From NCBI GenBank assembly GCA_017965765.1, contig JAGCPJ010000059.1:1-36534 (forward strand): a stretch of 36,534 nucleotides of DNA, given 5' to 3'. Within the stretch, counting starts at the first letter, position 1. Each line of letters starts with the position of its first letter. The notes under the pieces are model-generated. The model saw nothing but the letters and a program-made list of their open reading frames with translations, did no database searches and was not told the origin of the DNA. This DNA is from Bacteroidales bacterium. Its GTDB lineage: Bacteria > Bacteroidota > Bacteroidia > Bacteroidales > F082. A program made the position numbers and the translations under genes. Below are positions 23,891 through 32,438 of this stretch, one piece after another.

Positions 23891-23898
23891 CAAAGATA
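23891..23898 (-). promoter_or_regulatory. -7 promoter box for amn-holA
   Basis: TATCTTTG on the minus strand (23898 down to 23891) matches the consensus, 20 nt before the amn ATG. No well-spaced -33 element is evident. It is arranged back-to-back with the promoter of the divergent run. Confidence 0.6.
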
Positions 23899-23918
23899 TG
23901 AAAATAATTCAAGAAAAA

Positions 23919-23953
23919 TTTGTTCAAGCGAAACGAAAAAAATAATACCTTTG
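23919..23953 (+). promoter_or_regulatory. Promoter of the 24003-26013 run
   Basis: TTTG at 23919-23922 and TACCTTTG at 23946-23953, spaced by 23 nt, which is somewhat long. The leader to the ATG at 24003 is about 43 nt. Confidence 0.6.
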
Positions 23954-24002
23954 CAGCACCGCTGAATTTTGGAAAATAATAATCAGAAAAAATATCAAAG
24001 AA

Positions 24003-24647
24003 ATGAGTCCAAAACTGAAAAGTATCATCATCAATCTCGTGTTGTTTGCCGTTGTCGTGTTCCTGGCTATCATGGTCATCAAGAGCATCCAGGCTCCCAT
24101 CAACTTCAACAATGAGAAGGAACTCCGTGAAAAACAAATCGTCCAGCGTCTGAAGGATATCCGCGACGCCGAAATCCAGTACAAACAGGCTTACAACAAG
24201 TACACGAACAATTTCGACACCTTGGTCAAGTTCTGCAACGACTATGAGATTCCGATCGTGAACATCATTCCCGACCCGAACGACACCACCTTTACGAAGA
24301 CCATCAACGACACCATCGGCTATGTGAAAGTCATGGACTCCCTCTTCGGAAAGAGACCTGACTTCAACCTCAACGACCTTAGCTTGGTCCCGTTCAGCGA
24401 TCCCGTCACGAAGTTCGAGATCAACGACAGCATCATCAAGCGCGGTGGTATCTCGGTGCCCGTCTTCGAGGTCAAGACCCCCTACGAGGTGTATCTGGCC
24501 CAACCAGGTGCGAAGTTCTCCGAGAAGCAGTGGATCACACGCGTCCGCAACGCCAAGGCTGAGATGGAACAGCTCGACAAATACGCCGGTCTGAAAGTCG
24601 GTTCCCTCGAGGAAGCCTCAACCGACGGCAACTGGGAGAAACTCTAA
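24003..24647 (+). CDS. Single-pass membrane-anchored protein, function unknown (Bacteroidota hypothetical)
   Basis: 214 residues. One N-terminal membrane segment (about 7-29: IIINLVLFAVVVFLAIMVI) anchors it in the inner membrane. A charged helix follows (NNEKELREKQIVQRLKDIRDAEIQYKQAYNKY), then a mixed domain with DTLVKFCNDYEIPIVNII and ITKxE-like strands. The layout recalls pseudopilin-like or short envelope proteins, but I do not recognise the family. Its stop shares one base with the next gene's ATG (TAATG at 24645-24649), so it is coupled to the DUF3822 protein and rsmD. Confidence 0.88.
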   Translation: MSPKLKSIIINLVLFAVVVFLAIMVIKSIQAPINFNNEKELREKQIVQRLKDIRDAEIQYKQAYNKYTNNFDTLVKFCNDYEIPIVNIIPDPNDTTFTKTINDTIGYVKVMDSLFGKRPDFNLNDLSLVPFSDPVTKFEINDSIIKRGGISVPVFEVKTPYEVYLAQPGAKFSEKQWITRVRNAKAEMEQLDKYAGLKVGSLEEASTDGNWEKL

Positions 24648-25471
24648 TGGTCGATCCCGCGAAAACCCTTTCTTACAACATAACCATCCAATGCGCATTG
24701 GATGGTTTTTGTTTTGTCCTTCACGACCTGGAGGAGAACAGAATCGTTGACCTGGAACTCTACCAAACTGCCGACCGTGGCGACGAAAGCGCCATCATGG
24801 AGTCGCTGGAGAAACTGCTGTTCAAGAAAGGCCTCCTCGGAAAACCATTCCGGTCCGTGCGCTTCATCGTAGGCAACCGCTACAACACCCTCGTGCCCAC
24901 GGAGGTATTCGACGAGAAGGAAATGGAGTCCTATATCCGCTTCAACCACGACTTCCCCGTGGACATCACCCTCTTTCACGATGCCCTGGCCTCCATCAAC
25001 GCCGAGAACGTCTATGCAATGCCTTCCAGCCAAGTTTCACGGATCCGCCAACTGTTCGACAAGGTCATCTTCGCCCATCAGTCGAGCATCTTCTTGAAGG
25101 CCATCCTGCAAGAACCCGTTAACGATCCCGTCAACCTCTTTGTCAACGTCAACAGCCGTTCCTTCGACCTAGCCATCGTCAAAGAAGGTAAACTGTTGTT
25201 TTTCAACAACTTCAAGTTCAATACCAAGGATGATTTCCTGTATTTCCTGATGTTCTCGCTGGAACAGCAAGAACTGACCGGACAAGATCTTCCTGTCTAT
25301 TTCACCGGCTTGATATCTGGCAACTCGGAGATCATCAAACTTTGCGAGCGTTATATCAAACGAATTCGCTTCATCCGCCCCGACGGCAGTGTCAACGTCG
25401 ATATGTCGCTCAGCGGCACGCCCTTCCACTATTACTACATCCCCTATAAATCCATCGCATGCGAATCATAA
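24647..25471 (+). CDS. DUF3822 family protein
   Basis: 274 residues, soluble. The N-terminal YNITIQCALDGFCFVLHD followed by FRSVRFIVGNRYNTLVPTEVFDEKE fits DUF3822, a Bacteroidota family with an actin/PilM-like fold usually found next to rsmD, as here. Further segments: VNLFVNVNSRSFDLAIVKEGKLLFFNNFKF (a beta-hairpin subdomain like that in FtsA/PilM ATPases) and LPVYFTGLISGNSEIIKL. The role is unknown. Its 3' end overlaps rsmD by 13 nt. Codons 13-20 contain a perfect 26-nt palindrome followed by a T-run, odd for an expressed gene. Confidence 0.88.
   Translation: MVDPAKTLSYNITIQCALDGFCFVLHDLEENRIVDLELYQTADRGDESAIMESLEKLLFKKGLLGKPFRSVRFIVGNRYNTLVPTEVFDEKEMESYIRFNHDFPVDITLFHDALASINAENVYAMPSSQVSRIRQLFDKVIFAHQSSIFLKAILQEPVNDPVNLFVNVNSRSFDLAIVKEGKLLFFNNFKFNTKDDFLYFLMFSLEQQELTGQDLPVYFTGLISGNSEIIKLCERYIKRIRFIRPDGSVNVDMSLSGTPFHYYYIPYKSIACES
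24682..24710 (+). terminator. Perfect 26-nt palindrome plus T-run inside the DUF3822 coding region (terminator-like)
   Basis: Bases 24682-24707 are a perfect 13+13 palindrome (AACCATCCAATGC and its reverse complement), and the strand continues TTTTTGTTTTG. Structurally this is an intrinsic terminator or attenuator, yet it lies 35 nt into the coding sequence and encodes conserved residues (ITIQCALDG). With no free loop bases the hairpin needs a few central pairs open. It may attenuate transcription into DUF3822 and rsmD when translation lags. Confidence 0.6.
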
Positions 25472-26013
25472 GAGGAAGATACCAGCGGCGTCAAATTGTC
25501 GCCCCGAACAACCTGCCGGTACGACCCACGACCGACATGGCCAAGGAAAGCCTGTTCAACATCCTGGAAAACTACATGGACTTCGAGGAGACCACCGCGC
25601 TGGATCTCTTTTCCGGCACGGGTAACATCTCCTACGAACTCGTCTCACGCGGCTGCCCCAAGGTCGTCGCCGTAGATCAAGACAACGGCTGTGTCCGTTT
25701 CATCCGTGAGACCGCAAACAAACTTGAGATGAACGAGTTGATGGTGGTCCGTTCCGATGTGTTCCGCTTCCTGGCCAAGCACCAGATGAAATACGACCTC
25801 ATCTTCGCCGACCCACCTTACGATTGCGAGCATTACAGCGAGCTGATCCGGCTCATCTTCGACAACAACCTGCTCACCGAAGAGGGGATGTTCGTGTTGG
25901 AGCACGACAAGTACGTCCATTTTGAGGACCATCCCCACTTCATGGAGCAACGGCACTACGGCAAAGTCAATTTCAGCTTCTTCGCACAGACTTTCGAGGA
26001 AGACTCGATGTGA
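25459..26013 (+). CDS. rsmD: 16S rRNA (guanine966-N2)-methyltransferase
   Basis: 184 residues. Starts MRIIRGRYQRRQIVAP, followed by RPTTDMAKESLFNIL, SAM-binding DLFSGTGNISYE (49-60), VVAVDQDNG and the catalytic DPPY (118-121). RsmD makes m2G966 in 16S rRNA. It overlaps DUF3822 by 13 nt at its start and the convergent C10 peptidase by 58 nt at its end. The last eight residues extend slightly past what I expect for the family and lie in that overlap. Confidence 0.96.
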   Translation: MRIIRGRYQRRQIVAPNNLPVRPTTDMAKESLFNILENYMDFEETTALDLFSGTGNISYELVSRGCPKVVAVDQDNGCVRFIRETANKLEMNELMVVRSDVFRFLAKHQMKYDLIFADPPYDCEHYSELIRLIFDNNLLTEEGMFVLEHDKYVHFEDHPHFMEQRHYGKVNFSFFAQTFEEDSM

Positions 26014-28511
26014 AGCACATACAACCCCGAACCCAGTCCATGCAAGTCGAGCGTGATCTGATCGCCCGATACTGGAACATCAACGACACATTGTCCTAAT
26101 ACGTTATACAAGACCACCCTTTCCAAGGCTTCTGCTTCCACGGTCACTTGACCGTCAGAGGGGTTGGGATAGACTTTCACTCCATCGGTCACCTCAGTCA
26201 CGCCCGTGGGTGAATAATAGGCTTGCAGTTCGAACACATTGGTCATGTACTTGCGGTTGGCCGGAGCCGAGAGGCAGTCCAAGTCCTTATAGAAGGCACA
26301 GACGCGATAGAAGTAGGAGCCTTCGTCAAGATAGGCGTTGTCGGTATAGGAGTTGGACGAGGAGCCCAACATCTTGATGCGTTGGTATTCACCGCCTTCG
26401 GGTTTACGATAGATGTAATAGCCCGTCAGGCCCTCATCTTGGGAAGGACGTTCCCATAGCAACTTGATCTTGTAGTTGGAGGTGAGCTCATAGTCCAAGT
26501 CACGAGGCGGATAGCAAGGTCCCATTGAGGCGCACGACTCGTTGGAGTAATCGCCGCTCTCACCGTCCTCACAGAGGGCGATCAGACGGTAGCAATGTCC
26601 TCCGAGGCCCGCTTGGTCATCCAGGAAGCTGCCTCCTTGCGGTACTAGACGGAAGAGGAGCCCGTCTCGATAGACGTTATAGCCATACCCCACATGCTCC
26701 AGCGGATCCCAAGTCAGCAGGATGCCTTCCTCTTGGGCAGTGGCCACCAGGTTCTCCGGGGTACCACACGAGCCTTCGTTACCGCAGCCGTTATTGGTTT
26801 GCAAAAACACGCCGGAAGGCAGTTCTTCCGAGGGTCCCGAGTAGTTGAACACTGAGTTTCCGGCAGCATCCTTGATTACGATGCCGATATTGGCTATGGC
26901 GGTCTCAGGCGCTGTCCAACTGAAGCTCAGCCTGCCCAGCGGCAGTTCACAATCCTCCATGATGGTACCCGAGCTAGAGGAGGTGCATCTGACGACCTCT
27001 TTTCCCGAGGCATTATACACGGTGATGTAACCATCCTTGAGGCCTTGGTAGTCGGACGACATCATGACGACTTTCCAGGAGCAGGACGGTCCCACATTGA
27101 CGTTGCGCACAGTAGCATGACGACCGTGGCGGCCGTTGGCAACGACATAAACTGCGTACTGGTAGCGGTCAAAACGCGGCAGATCCTCATCGTCGATCTC
27201 CACAGTGGCGCCGGGTGCAAGACCCGTGAGGGTACGAATGATGGCATTGTCGCGCAGGACCACCACCTGATCCAACGAGCTCAAGGGCGTGCCGTCTTGC
27301 AAAGCCACGGGGTTGGTCCAGCTGAGATGGGTCTTGAGTTCCGTGTCGGAGACAGGTTCCACGACCAAGCTTTCGGGAGCCTTGGGCGTCTGGTTATAGA
27401 CCTCGGCAGGCACGAAGTTGAACATGGCATCCGCGGGATGCGTGTAGGGAGCCTCGTCGATGAGATACCAGCCGTCGGAGCCGCCACCCCAGCCCAAGTT
27501 AAAGTGGAACATGTCGAAGTCATCGTAGCCGTCGCATACGAAGGCGTGGCAGCCGTCATCCTGGCAACCACCGTAGTACATGGGCCAGCCCAGGTCGAAC
27601 TGCTCCCGCACCATGGTCTTCCATTCCTCCGTCTCAAAGTCGTTGCGCGAAAGCTGGACGATGGCATCGCTATAGTTGAAGTAGGTATGCATGACGCCGG
27701 GGATGGGTCCCGAGGCACCACCGCTACCATCCGGACCGTAACCCATGTCGATGGTGACACCGCAATGGAAGCACAAGGTGCCCACCGCGACCTTCTCCTC
27801 CTCGGGGGCGTTTTCAGGAAGCTTATTGGGCATGTTGGCCCAGTCGTAAGTCGTGTTGCCAAAGTCGGCACAAATCTCGCCATAGTCGTCATGGGTATAG
27901 CAATGGCTGCCGATACCCGTTGTAGGATAGGCCCAAAAACGCATCAGCTGCGACATAGCAGTAGCCAGACAACCCACGATGGCATGACCTCCCGACCCGG
28001 CGGCATCCTCGGGACAGCAATAATTATAGGGATAGCTTTGATCCCACTGCGTCTGGCAGAAGTAGGTCCCTTCTCTCCCACCGTTACGGGAGACCAATCG
28101 CCCTTGGTCAAGCACCAGAGCCCAATCCGCGGCTACCATGGGATCCGCCTCAGCATGTCCTTCAGCACGCAAAGCCAAGATATGTTGTGCGATGCCGTCC
28201 AGATGTGCCGCCAACGCCGGCGGAATATTGTTGACATCGAAAGCCGATTCGTTGGAATAGCCGATCACAGGCCGGTAGGCGTCATCAGCGGCGATGATGA
28301 CAAAACCGTGATTGCCAAAATTGAAGATATAGTAAGCCCCCTGGGGCTCGGTATAGGCCAGTACCGGAGTCATATCGCCGCGTTCCATTGCAAATTGTGC
28401 CACGGCAAAGCGTGTCGCTGCCGACTCGGCCATCATGCGATCCACAGGTCGGGCAATGGTGGTCGTCGCCCCCCATAGGAGGACAGCCACAATCAAGGCA
28501 ATTCTTTTCAT
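25956..28511 (-). CDS. Second large exported C10 (SpeB-like) cysteine peptidase with fibronectin-like modules and T9SS tail
   Basis: 851 residues, a paralogue of the gene at 8556-11336. Signal peptide to about residue 20; propeptide with GAYYIFNFGNHGFVIIAADDAYRPVIGYS (59-87); catalytic Cys181 in IVGCLATAMSQ, His322 in GCHAFVCDGYD and Asn338 in FHFNLGWGG (the Trp after Asn in the other two copies is Leu here). FN3-like modules follow, including YNVYRDGLLF and YYIYRKPEGG strands. Residues 778-851 are a T9SS type A domain (VYPNPSDGQVTVE, VVLYNVLGQ, SGLYVLHI). It starts 8 nt after nadE, so it is the third gene of the sialidase-nadE-C10 unit. Its last 18 codons are antisense to rsmD. Confidence 0.95.
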   Translation of the reverse strand: MKRIALIVAVLLWGATTTIARPVDRMMAESAATRFAVAQFAMERGDMTPVLAYTEPQGAYYIFNFGNHGFVIIAADDAYRPVIGYSNESAFDVNNIPPALAAHLDGIAQHILALRAEGHAEADPMVAADWALVLDQGRLVSRNGGREGTYFCQTQWDQSYPYNYCCPEDAAGSGGHAIVGCLATAMSQLMRFWAYPTTGIGSHCYTHDDYGEICADFGNTTYDWANMPNKLPENAPEEEKVAVGTLCFHCGVTIDMGYGPDGSGGASGPIPGVMHTYFNYSDAIVQLSRNDFETEEWKTMVREQFDLGWPMYYGGCQDDGCHAFVCDGYDDFDMFHFNLGWGGGSDGWYLIDEAPYTHPADAMFNFVPAEVYNQTPKAPESLVVEPVSDTELKTHLSWTNPVALQDGTPLSSLDQVVVLRDNAIIRTLTGLAPGATVEIDDEDLPRFDRYQYAVYVVANGRHGRHATVRNVNVGPSCSWKVVMMSSDYQGLKDGYITVYNASGKEVVRCTSSSSGTIMEDCELPLGRLSFSWTAPETAIANIGIVIKDAAGNSVFNYSGPSEELPSGVFLQTNNGCGNEGSCGTPENLVATAQEEGILLTWDPLEHVGYGYNVYRDGLLFRLVPQGGSFLDDQAGLGGHCYRLIALCEDGESGDYSNESCASMGPCYPPRDLDYELTSNYKIKLLWERPSQDEGLTGYYIYRKPEGGEYQRIKMLGSSSNSYTDNAYLDEGSYFYRVCAFYKDLDCLSAPANRKYMTNVFELQAYYSPTGVTEVTDGVKVYPNPSDGQVTVEAEALERVVLYNVLGQCVVDVPVSGDQITLDLHGLGSGLYVLHIESSSKVCAKKLKLTLP

Positions 28512-28519
28512 AGTTGTGA

Positions 28520-29272
28520 TTATTCGTAACTGAAATGAGGTATCGGTTTGAGTTTAAACAGGTTGGCTTTGTGCTTTTTGTCGATCAAGGCCTTGATCTC
28601 GGGATCCTCGCAGATACCCGTGCGGATATAGCGGTCAAGTACGGCATACGTGAAGCCGAGGTTGTCCTCGTCACTCTTTCCCGTCAGCCCATCGGAAGGG
28701 GTCTTTTCCACAAGTTCGATCGGTAATCCCATCACTTTACCGATGGCGACGACCTCTTGGACGGTAAGGCCACCCAGGGGCGAGAAATCGCCAGCAGCGT
28801 CACCATAACGGGTGCTATAGCCCACCCAGTCCTCCGAGAGGTTGCAAGTATTGGCCACACGGCCGTTCAACGACTGCGACACGGCATAAAGGGAAGTCAT
28901 CCGAAGTCGTGGCGGCATATTGATGACGGTCTGCCTGCTGACTTCGACTTGTTGGGTAGCGAGTTCCTTTTCCACCGTACCCATCAGGGCATTGTAGCCA
29001 TCGCCGATATTAATGTTGAAATGACGGATGCCCAGATGACGGATCAGCTTCATGCTGTCGTCGATATCGGGTTGCACGCCATTCGGCATCGTGACGCCGA
29101 TGACGCGGTCCTTCCCCAGGGCCTCGGCACACAAAGCCGCGACCACGCTACTGTCCTTACCGCCTGAAATGCCGATGACGGCATTGCAGCCGGGACCGTT
29201 CTCCTCAAACCAGTCCCTAATCCATTGAACTACTTGATCTTTTACAATAACAGGATTAAATGTATTCATCAT
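28520..29272 (-). CDS. nadE: Ammonia-dependent NAD+ synthetase
   Basis: 250 residues, the short NH3-dependent type without a glutaminase domain. The ATP pyrophosphatase loop SGGKDSS is at 36-42; NTCNLSEDWVGYSTRYGDAAGDFSPLGGLTVQEV and EKTPSDGLTGKSDEDNLGFTY are family blocks lining the nicotinate-adenine dinucleotide site. It amidates NaAD to NAD+ in the cytoplasm. It is sandwiched with 10-nt and 8-nt gaps between genes for an exported sialidase and an exported C10 peptidase, an unexpected place for a core cofactor enzyme. Confidence 0.96.
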   Translation of the reverse strand: MMNTFNPVIVKDQVVQWIRDWFEENGPGCNAVIGISGGKDSSVVAALCAEALGKDRVIGVTMPNGVQPDIDDSMKLIRHLGIRHFNINIGDGYNALMGTVEKELATQQVEVSRQTVINMPPRLRMTSLYAVSQSLNGRVANTCNLSEDWVGYSTRYGDAAGDFSPLGGLTVQEVVAIGKVMGLPIELVEKTPSDGLTGKSDEDNLGFTYAVLDRYIRTGICEDPEIKALIDKKHKANLFKLKPIPHFSYE

Positions 29273-29282
29273 AATTATATTA

Positions 29283-31823
29283 TTATTTTATAAACTTTCC
29301 AACTTTCCTATGCCCTTGAAAGTCGATGCAAACCACGCAGTAGGTACCCGGAGCCAATTCCGAGAGGTCAAGGGTGAGTGTTGAACTATTGTCGCCCGAG
29401 AGCGACTTGACCAGCTGTCCCATGACGTTATAGACTATGACCATTTGGATGGCTTCCGACTCGATCACCAGTTGTGAGGTGGCTGGCACGGGATAAAGGG
29501 TCAGCGATGATGGCGTCGCCAGACACTCGCCCACGGTGGTGGGATCGTAACCGTCGGCACCGTCGGTGAGCCAATCCAAGCTGAAATTATAGAACGCTGT
29601 CGAATAGCCCGAGGCCCCAGCGTAGGCTTCTTCCACATAGAGGCCGATGGTGCCGTCGGGAAGGACGCAAAGCGAAGAGTAGGCCGAGCTATAGGGCACG
29701 ATGTCTTTGCGAATGGGCCAGGTCTCGCCTTCATCGTAGCTGACATATACTGAGACGTGGCTACGTTGCGAGCCGTATGGCACCGAATGAAGCAGACGGT
29801 TGCGGTCGTGGCCCTGGTTGACGCTGGTGTAGCGGATGAGATCGCCGTTGCAGGCGGGAGCGGTGATGTCGTTCCAAGTCGAGGTGGTAGGCTGCCAGGT
29901 CTCCCCTCCGTCTTCGGAGATATTATACCAGCGCTTGCCGTTATGGCGGATACTCATCAGGATGCGGCCATCGACCAACTCTGTGACCTTGGCTTCGTCG
30001 CCCGAGGAGGAAGCACGACCCGATACATGCCAAGTGAGGCCGTTGTCGTCGGAATAGACGGCATGATTGTAGAGCACTTGCGCCGTAGTCTCACGGATGG
30101 CGGCCACAAAGATGATACGTCCGGTGGAGGTACGCAAGCCGTTGCCTGAGCCGAAAAACGAGGCTCGCCAGGTCCGTTGTTCTGGGACGATGCAATTGTC
30201 ACCGAAGATGAAATCGGTGATATCGACAGGCTCTGTCCAAGTTTGTCCGTTGTCATAGCTCTTGGCGATATAGGTGCGGATGGGGTTCGAGGGGGTGGAA
30301 TACCATAGGCCGGGGCCTCCCACAAAGCCCGCAATGAGGCCGTTGTCATCATTGCTCCAGGCAAGCGCACAGTCGCCGAAGCCGTGGTTGACACCGGTGC
30401 CCAAGGCGATGGTGTAAGGCTCGCTCCAAGTATGTCCGCCGTCGGTGCTGCGATTGCACACAATGTCGATGTCCTCAGGCAGGTCGCCTTCGTTGAACTT
30501 TCGTTTGTCGGTGGTTGTCACGATGCTGCCGTCCTTGGCAGTGATGACTGCCGGGATGCGGTAGTTGGTGGAGTTATAGTCACCAGGCTGGTAGAGCATC
30601 GTTCGGGCAAGGATGACCTCGCGGCTTCCAGCTGGTGAGGGATTATTCAATTCAAACGTCTGGCTTTCCGTGGTGAGACTTTTCAGCGAGGCGTCGATGA
30701 CGTTGCCCTCCGTGGCGTCATTAGCCACTTGAGCAGTAATCCAGAGGTAGTTGGTCCCCGAGGATAGCATGCCGTTCAATTCGCACACCAGGTCACCCGA
30801 AGCGGGTGTTAGGCTACCGATGAGGGTGGCCGTTTCCGGATGGCGTTCATCGAAAGCGTTCACGCTACCCGTGGAAAACACTTTGACTTCAACGAGGTCA
30901 TTAAGGTCGGTGGTACCAGTTAGATTGAGCGTCATCGATTGAAGATCAACATCGTCGTTAGTACCGCCAAAGCTCACCGCAGCCTTGAGAAGCACGTCGT
31001 TGGCGTTACCACGACCGGTGAGACGGGTGTCTTGGGTCAAAACGATGTCGAGGATCTCGGCATCACCGAAGGTAAAGTTGACCATCTCGCCGTCGTGGCC
31101 GTGACCCGAGAGATCGATGAGCTGGTTGCCCGTAATATGTTCGCTGCTGAAGTCGTAGGCGGCCAGCAAGTTCGCTTGCATCTCGGTGGTCAGTTCATCG
31201 AGGTCGTCGTGATAATAATCCGTCAGGACTTCCTGGTGTGTCAAAGGGATGCCATAGAAACGCACATTGCCGAAAGAGCCGTTGCAGAAATTGGTAGGTT
31301 GTCCACCACTATTGCCGGCACCGATGAACACGTCATGGGTGTTGGCCACGAACCAGTCGTTCAAAGCTGCCGACCAGTCGTCGGGCATGTTCAGGTCGTG
31401 GTGAATCCGGATGATGTTATTGGCACGGTCCACCACGAGAGCAAAGTGCATCCATTCTCCAGCAGGTATCGTCACGCCAGTATAAACGGAAAGGGCATGT
31501 CCCGTAGTAGCGGTAGGCGTGTTGAGTCCCAGCGACTGGCCTTCCGCACCCGAGCCGAAGAACTCATATCCAGTGCGTTCGTTGCCGGCATTTTGCACAG
31601 CGATGTCGCGTTTGCTGACGTAGCGCGGAAAGTTGGTATAGGTCTCATTGCGCACCCATCCAGTGAGTGTAAAGCTCTGGTCGGCAGCGATATTGAAGTC
31701 GCTATGATGCGGGATGCGCACATATTGGTCGGTACCGTTGAAGGTGATATAGTGAGCCGGCTGAGCCGCAAGCGAACCCGCCAGCAGTAGCATCGCGAAA
31801 GCGATGATCCATAGTTTTTTCAT
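29283..31823 (-). CDS. Exported sialidase (GH33-type) with LamG-like and BNR-associated N-terminal domains and T9SS tail
   Basis: 846 residues. Signal peptide to about 20 (SLAAQ). Residues 23-250 form a LamG/concanavalin-like domain (YITFNGTDQYVRIP, FTLTGWVRNE, WMHFALVVDRANNIIRIH). Residues about 265-390 fit the BNR-associated N-terminal domain. The beta-propeller follows with YRIPAV at 421-426 (Arg of the carboxylate triad), Asp439 near DKRKF (candidate acid/base), five Asp boxes (459-466, 522-529, 591-598, 636-643, 695-702), Arg626 and Arg687 as further triad candidates, Glu610/Glu615, and Tyr715 as the likely nucleophile. From about 772 a T9SS type A domain ends in GTYCVV..KVGKFIK. The enzyme releases terminal sialic acids from host glycans. 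First gene of the sialidase-nadE-C10 unit. Confidence 0.95.
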   Translation of the reverse strand: MKKLWIIAFAMLLLAGSLAAQPAHYITFNGTDQYVRIPHHSDFNIAADQSFTLTGWVRNETYTNFPRYVSKRDIAVQNAGNERTGYEFFGSGAEGQSLGLNTPTATTGHALSVYTGVTIPAGEWMHFALVVDRANNIIRIHHDLNMPDDWSAALNDWFVANTHDVFIGAGNSGGQPTNFCNGSFGNVRFYGIPLTHQEVLTDYYHDDLDELTTEMQANLLAAYDFSSEHITGNQLIDLSGHGHDGEMVNFTFGDAEILDIVLTQDTRLTGRGNANDVLLKAAVSFGGTNDDVDLQSMTLNLTGTTDLNDLVEVKVFSTGSVNAFDERHPETATLIGSLTPASGDLVCELNGMLSSGTNYLWITAQVANDATEGNVIDASLKSLTTESQTFELNNPSPAGSREVILARTMLYQPGDYNSTNYRIPAVITAKDGSIVTTTDKRKFNEGDLPEDIDIVCNRSTDGGHTWSEPYTIALGTGVNHGFGDCALAWSNDDNGLIAGFVGGPGLWYSTPSNPIRTYIAKSYDNGQTWTEPVDITDFIFGDNCIVPEQRTWRASFFGSGNGLRTSTGRIIFVAAIRETTAQVLYNHAVYSDDNGLTWHVSGRASSSGDEAKVTELVDGRILMSIRHNGKRWYNISEDGGETWQPTTSTWNDITAPACNGDLIRYTSVNQGHDRNRLLHSVPYGSQRSHVSVYVSYDEGETWPIRKDIVPYSSAYSSLCVLPDGTIGLYVEEAYAGASGYSTAFYNFSLDWLTDGADGYDPTTVGECLATPSSLTLYPVPATSQLVIESEAIQMVIVYNVMGQLVKSLSGDNSSTLTLDLSELAPGTYCVVCIDFQGHRKVGKFIK

Positions 31824-31880
31824 AAGTGTTTAAGTTTTACCGAGGACAAACTTACGAAAAACATAATAATGACATTGGGG

Positions 31881-31888
31881 CAAAGATA
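31881..31888 (-). promoter_or_regulatory. -7 promoter box of the sialidase-nadE-C10 unit
   Basis: TATCTTTG on the minus strand (31888 down to 31881), an exact TAnnTTTG match. It leaves a leader of about 50 nt to the ATG at 31823. No clear -33 TTG is present. Confidence 0.55.
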
Positions 31889-31916
31889 ATCTTTTTTCAT
31901 TCTTTTTTTCAGTAGT

Positions 31917-32315
31917 TTAAAATAAAACAAACAGTCCAATCCCAACTACAATGATGAGCACAGCCAGCACCCCAATCATCCCCCAGGTGCCGAGGTTTGT
32001 CTCCAGAAAATCAGTGATGGGACCGAAATTCTTGTACAGCCAGATACATATAATGGTAAAAAGGATGACTATGGTAACATATTTCAAACCCTTTCCGCGA
32101 ACGCCCACGACGAAATAGAAGAAAAGCCAAATAGCCGTTCCAGCGATCACGAAAATAAGCAATGCAATCCATGGAGTTGTTATCCAGTCACTGATAAGCG
32201 GCAGTTTCTCGTTGGGAAGCACGCCAAAGGCGCAAGCCGCCAAAAGAAGTAAGGCGATGGCGCCCAAAACCGAAAACAAGATTCTTTTCATTTTGTCCTT
32301 GACCATATTTGTCAT
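31917..32315 (-). CDS. Small inner-membrane protein, function unknown
   Basis: 132 residues from ATG 32315; the frame is open up to 32369 but a -7 box (32340-32347) lies within that extension, so the start must be downstream. Alternative in-frame ATGs at 32306 and 32291 (MKRILFSVLG) are equally possible. Four hydrophobic stretches: ILFSVLGAIALLLLAACAFGV, WIALLIFVIAGTAIWLFFYFVVGV, YVTIVILFTIICIWLYK and MIGVLAVLIIVVGIGLFVLF. The first could also act as a lipoprotein signal (LLAAC). No family recognised. It is a single-gene unit, divergent from the esterase gene. Confidence 0.75.
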   Translation of the reverse strand: MTNMVKDKMKRILFSVLGAIALLLLAACAFGVLPNEKLPLISDWITTPWIALLIFVIAGTAIWLFFYFVVGVRGKGLKYVTIVILFTIICIWLYKNFGPITDFLETNLGTWGMIGVLAVLIIVVGIGLFVLF

Positions 32316-32339
32316 AACTTTTTCTCTTTCAGATGGGAG

Positions 32340-32347
32340 CAAAGATA
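32340..32347 (-). promoter_or_regulatory. -7 promoter box of the small membrane protein gene
   Basis: TATCTTTG on the minus strand (32347 down to 32340). It lies inside the upstream extension of the reading frame and so decides the start codon of that gene. Confidence 0.55.
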
Positions 32348-32396
32348 ACAAACTTCTCTGATGGAACACTTTTATCCGTCAGATATTTAAATTTTG

Positions 32397-32404
32397 TATT
32401 TTTG
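32397..32404 (+). promoter_or_regulatory. -7 promoter box of the esterase gene
   Basis: TATTTTTG fits TAnnTTTG, 35 nt upstream of the ATG at 32439. No clear -33 motif at the proper spacing. It forms a divergent pair with the box at 32340-32347. Confidence 0.5.
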
Positions 32405-32438
32405 GCTGCTGAGAAGAACGTGAACCGCCTGGATAAAG

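Noticed and set aside
27045-28478. 477-codon plus-strand frame opposite the second C10 peptidase
   Set aside because: Antisense shadow of a protein with complete catalytic motifs and T9SS tail.
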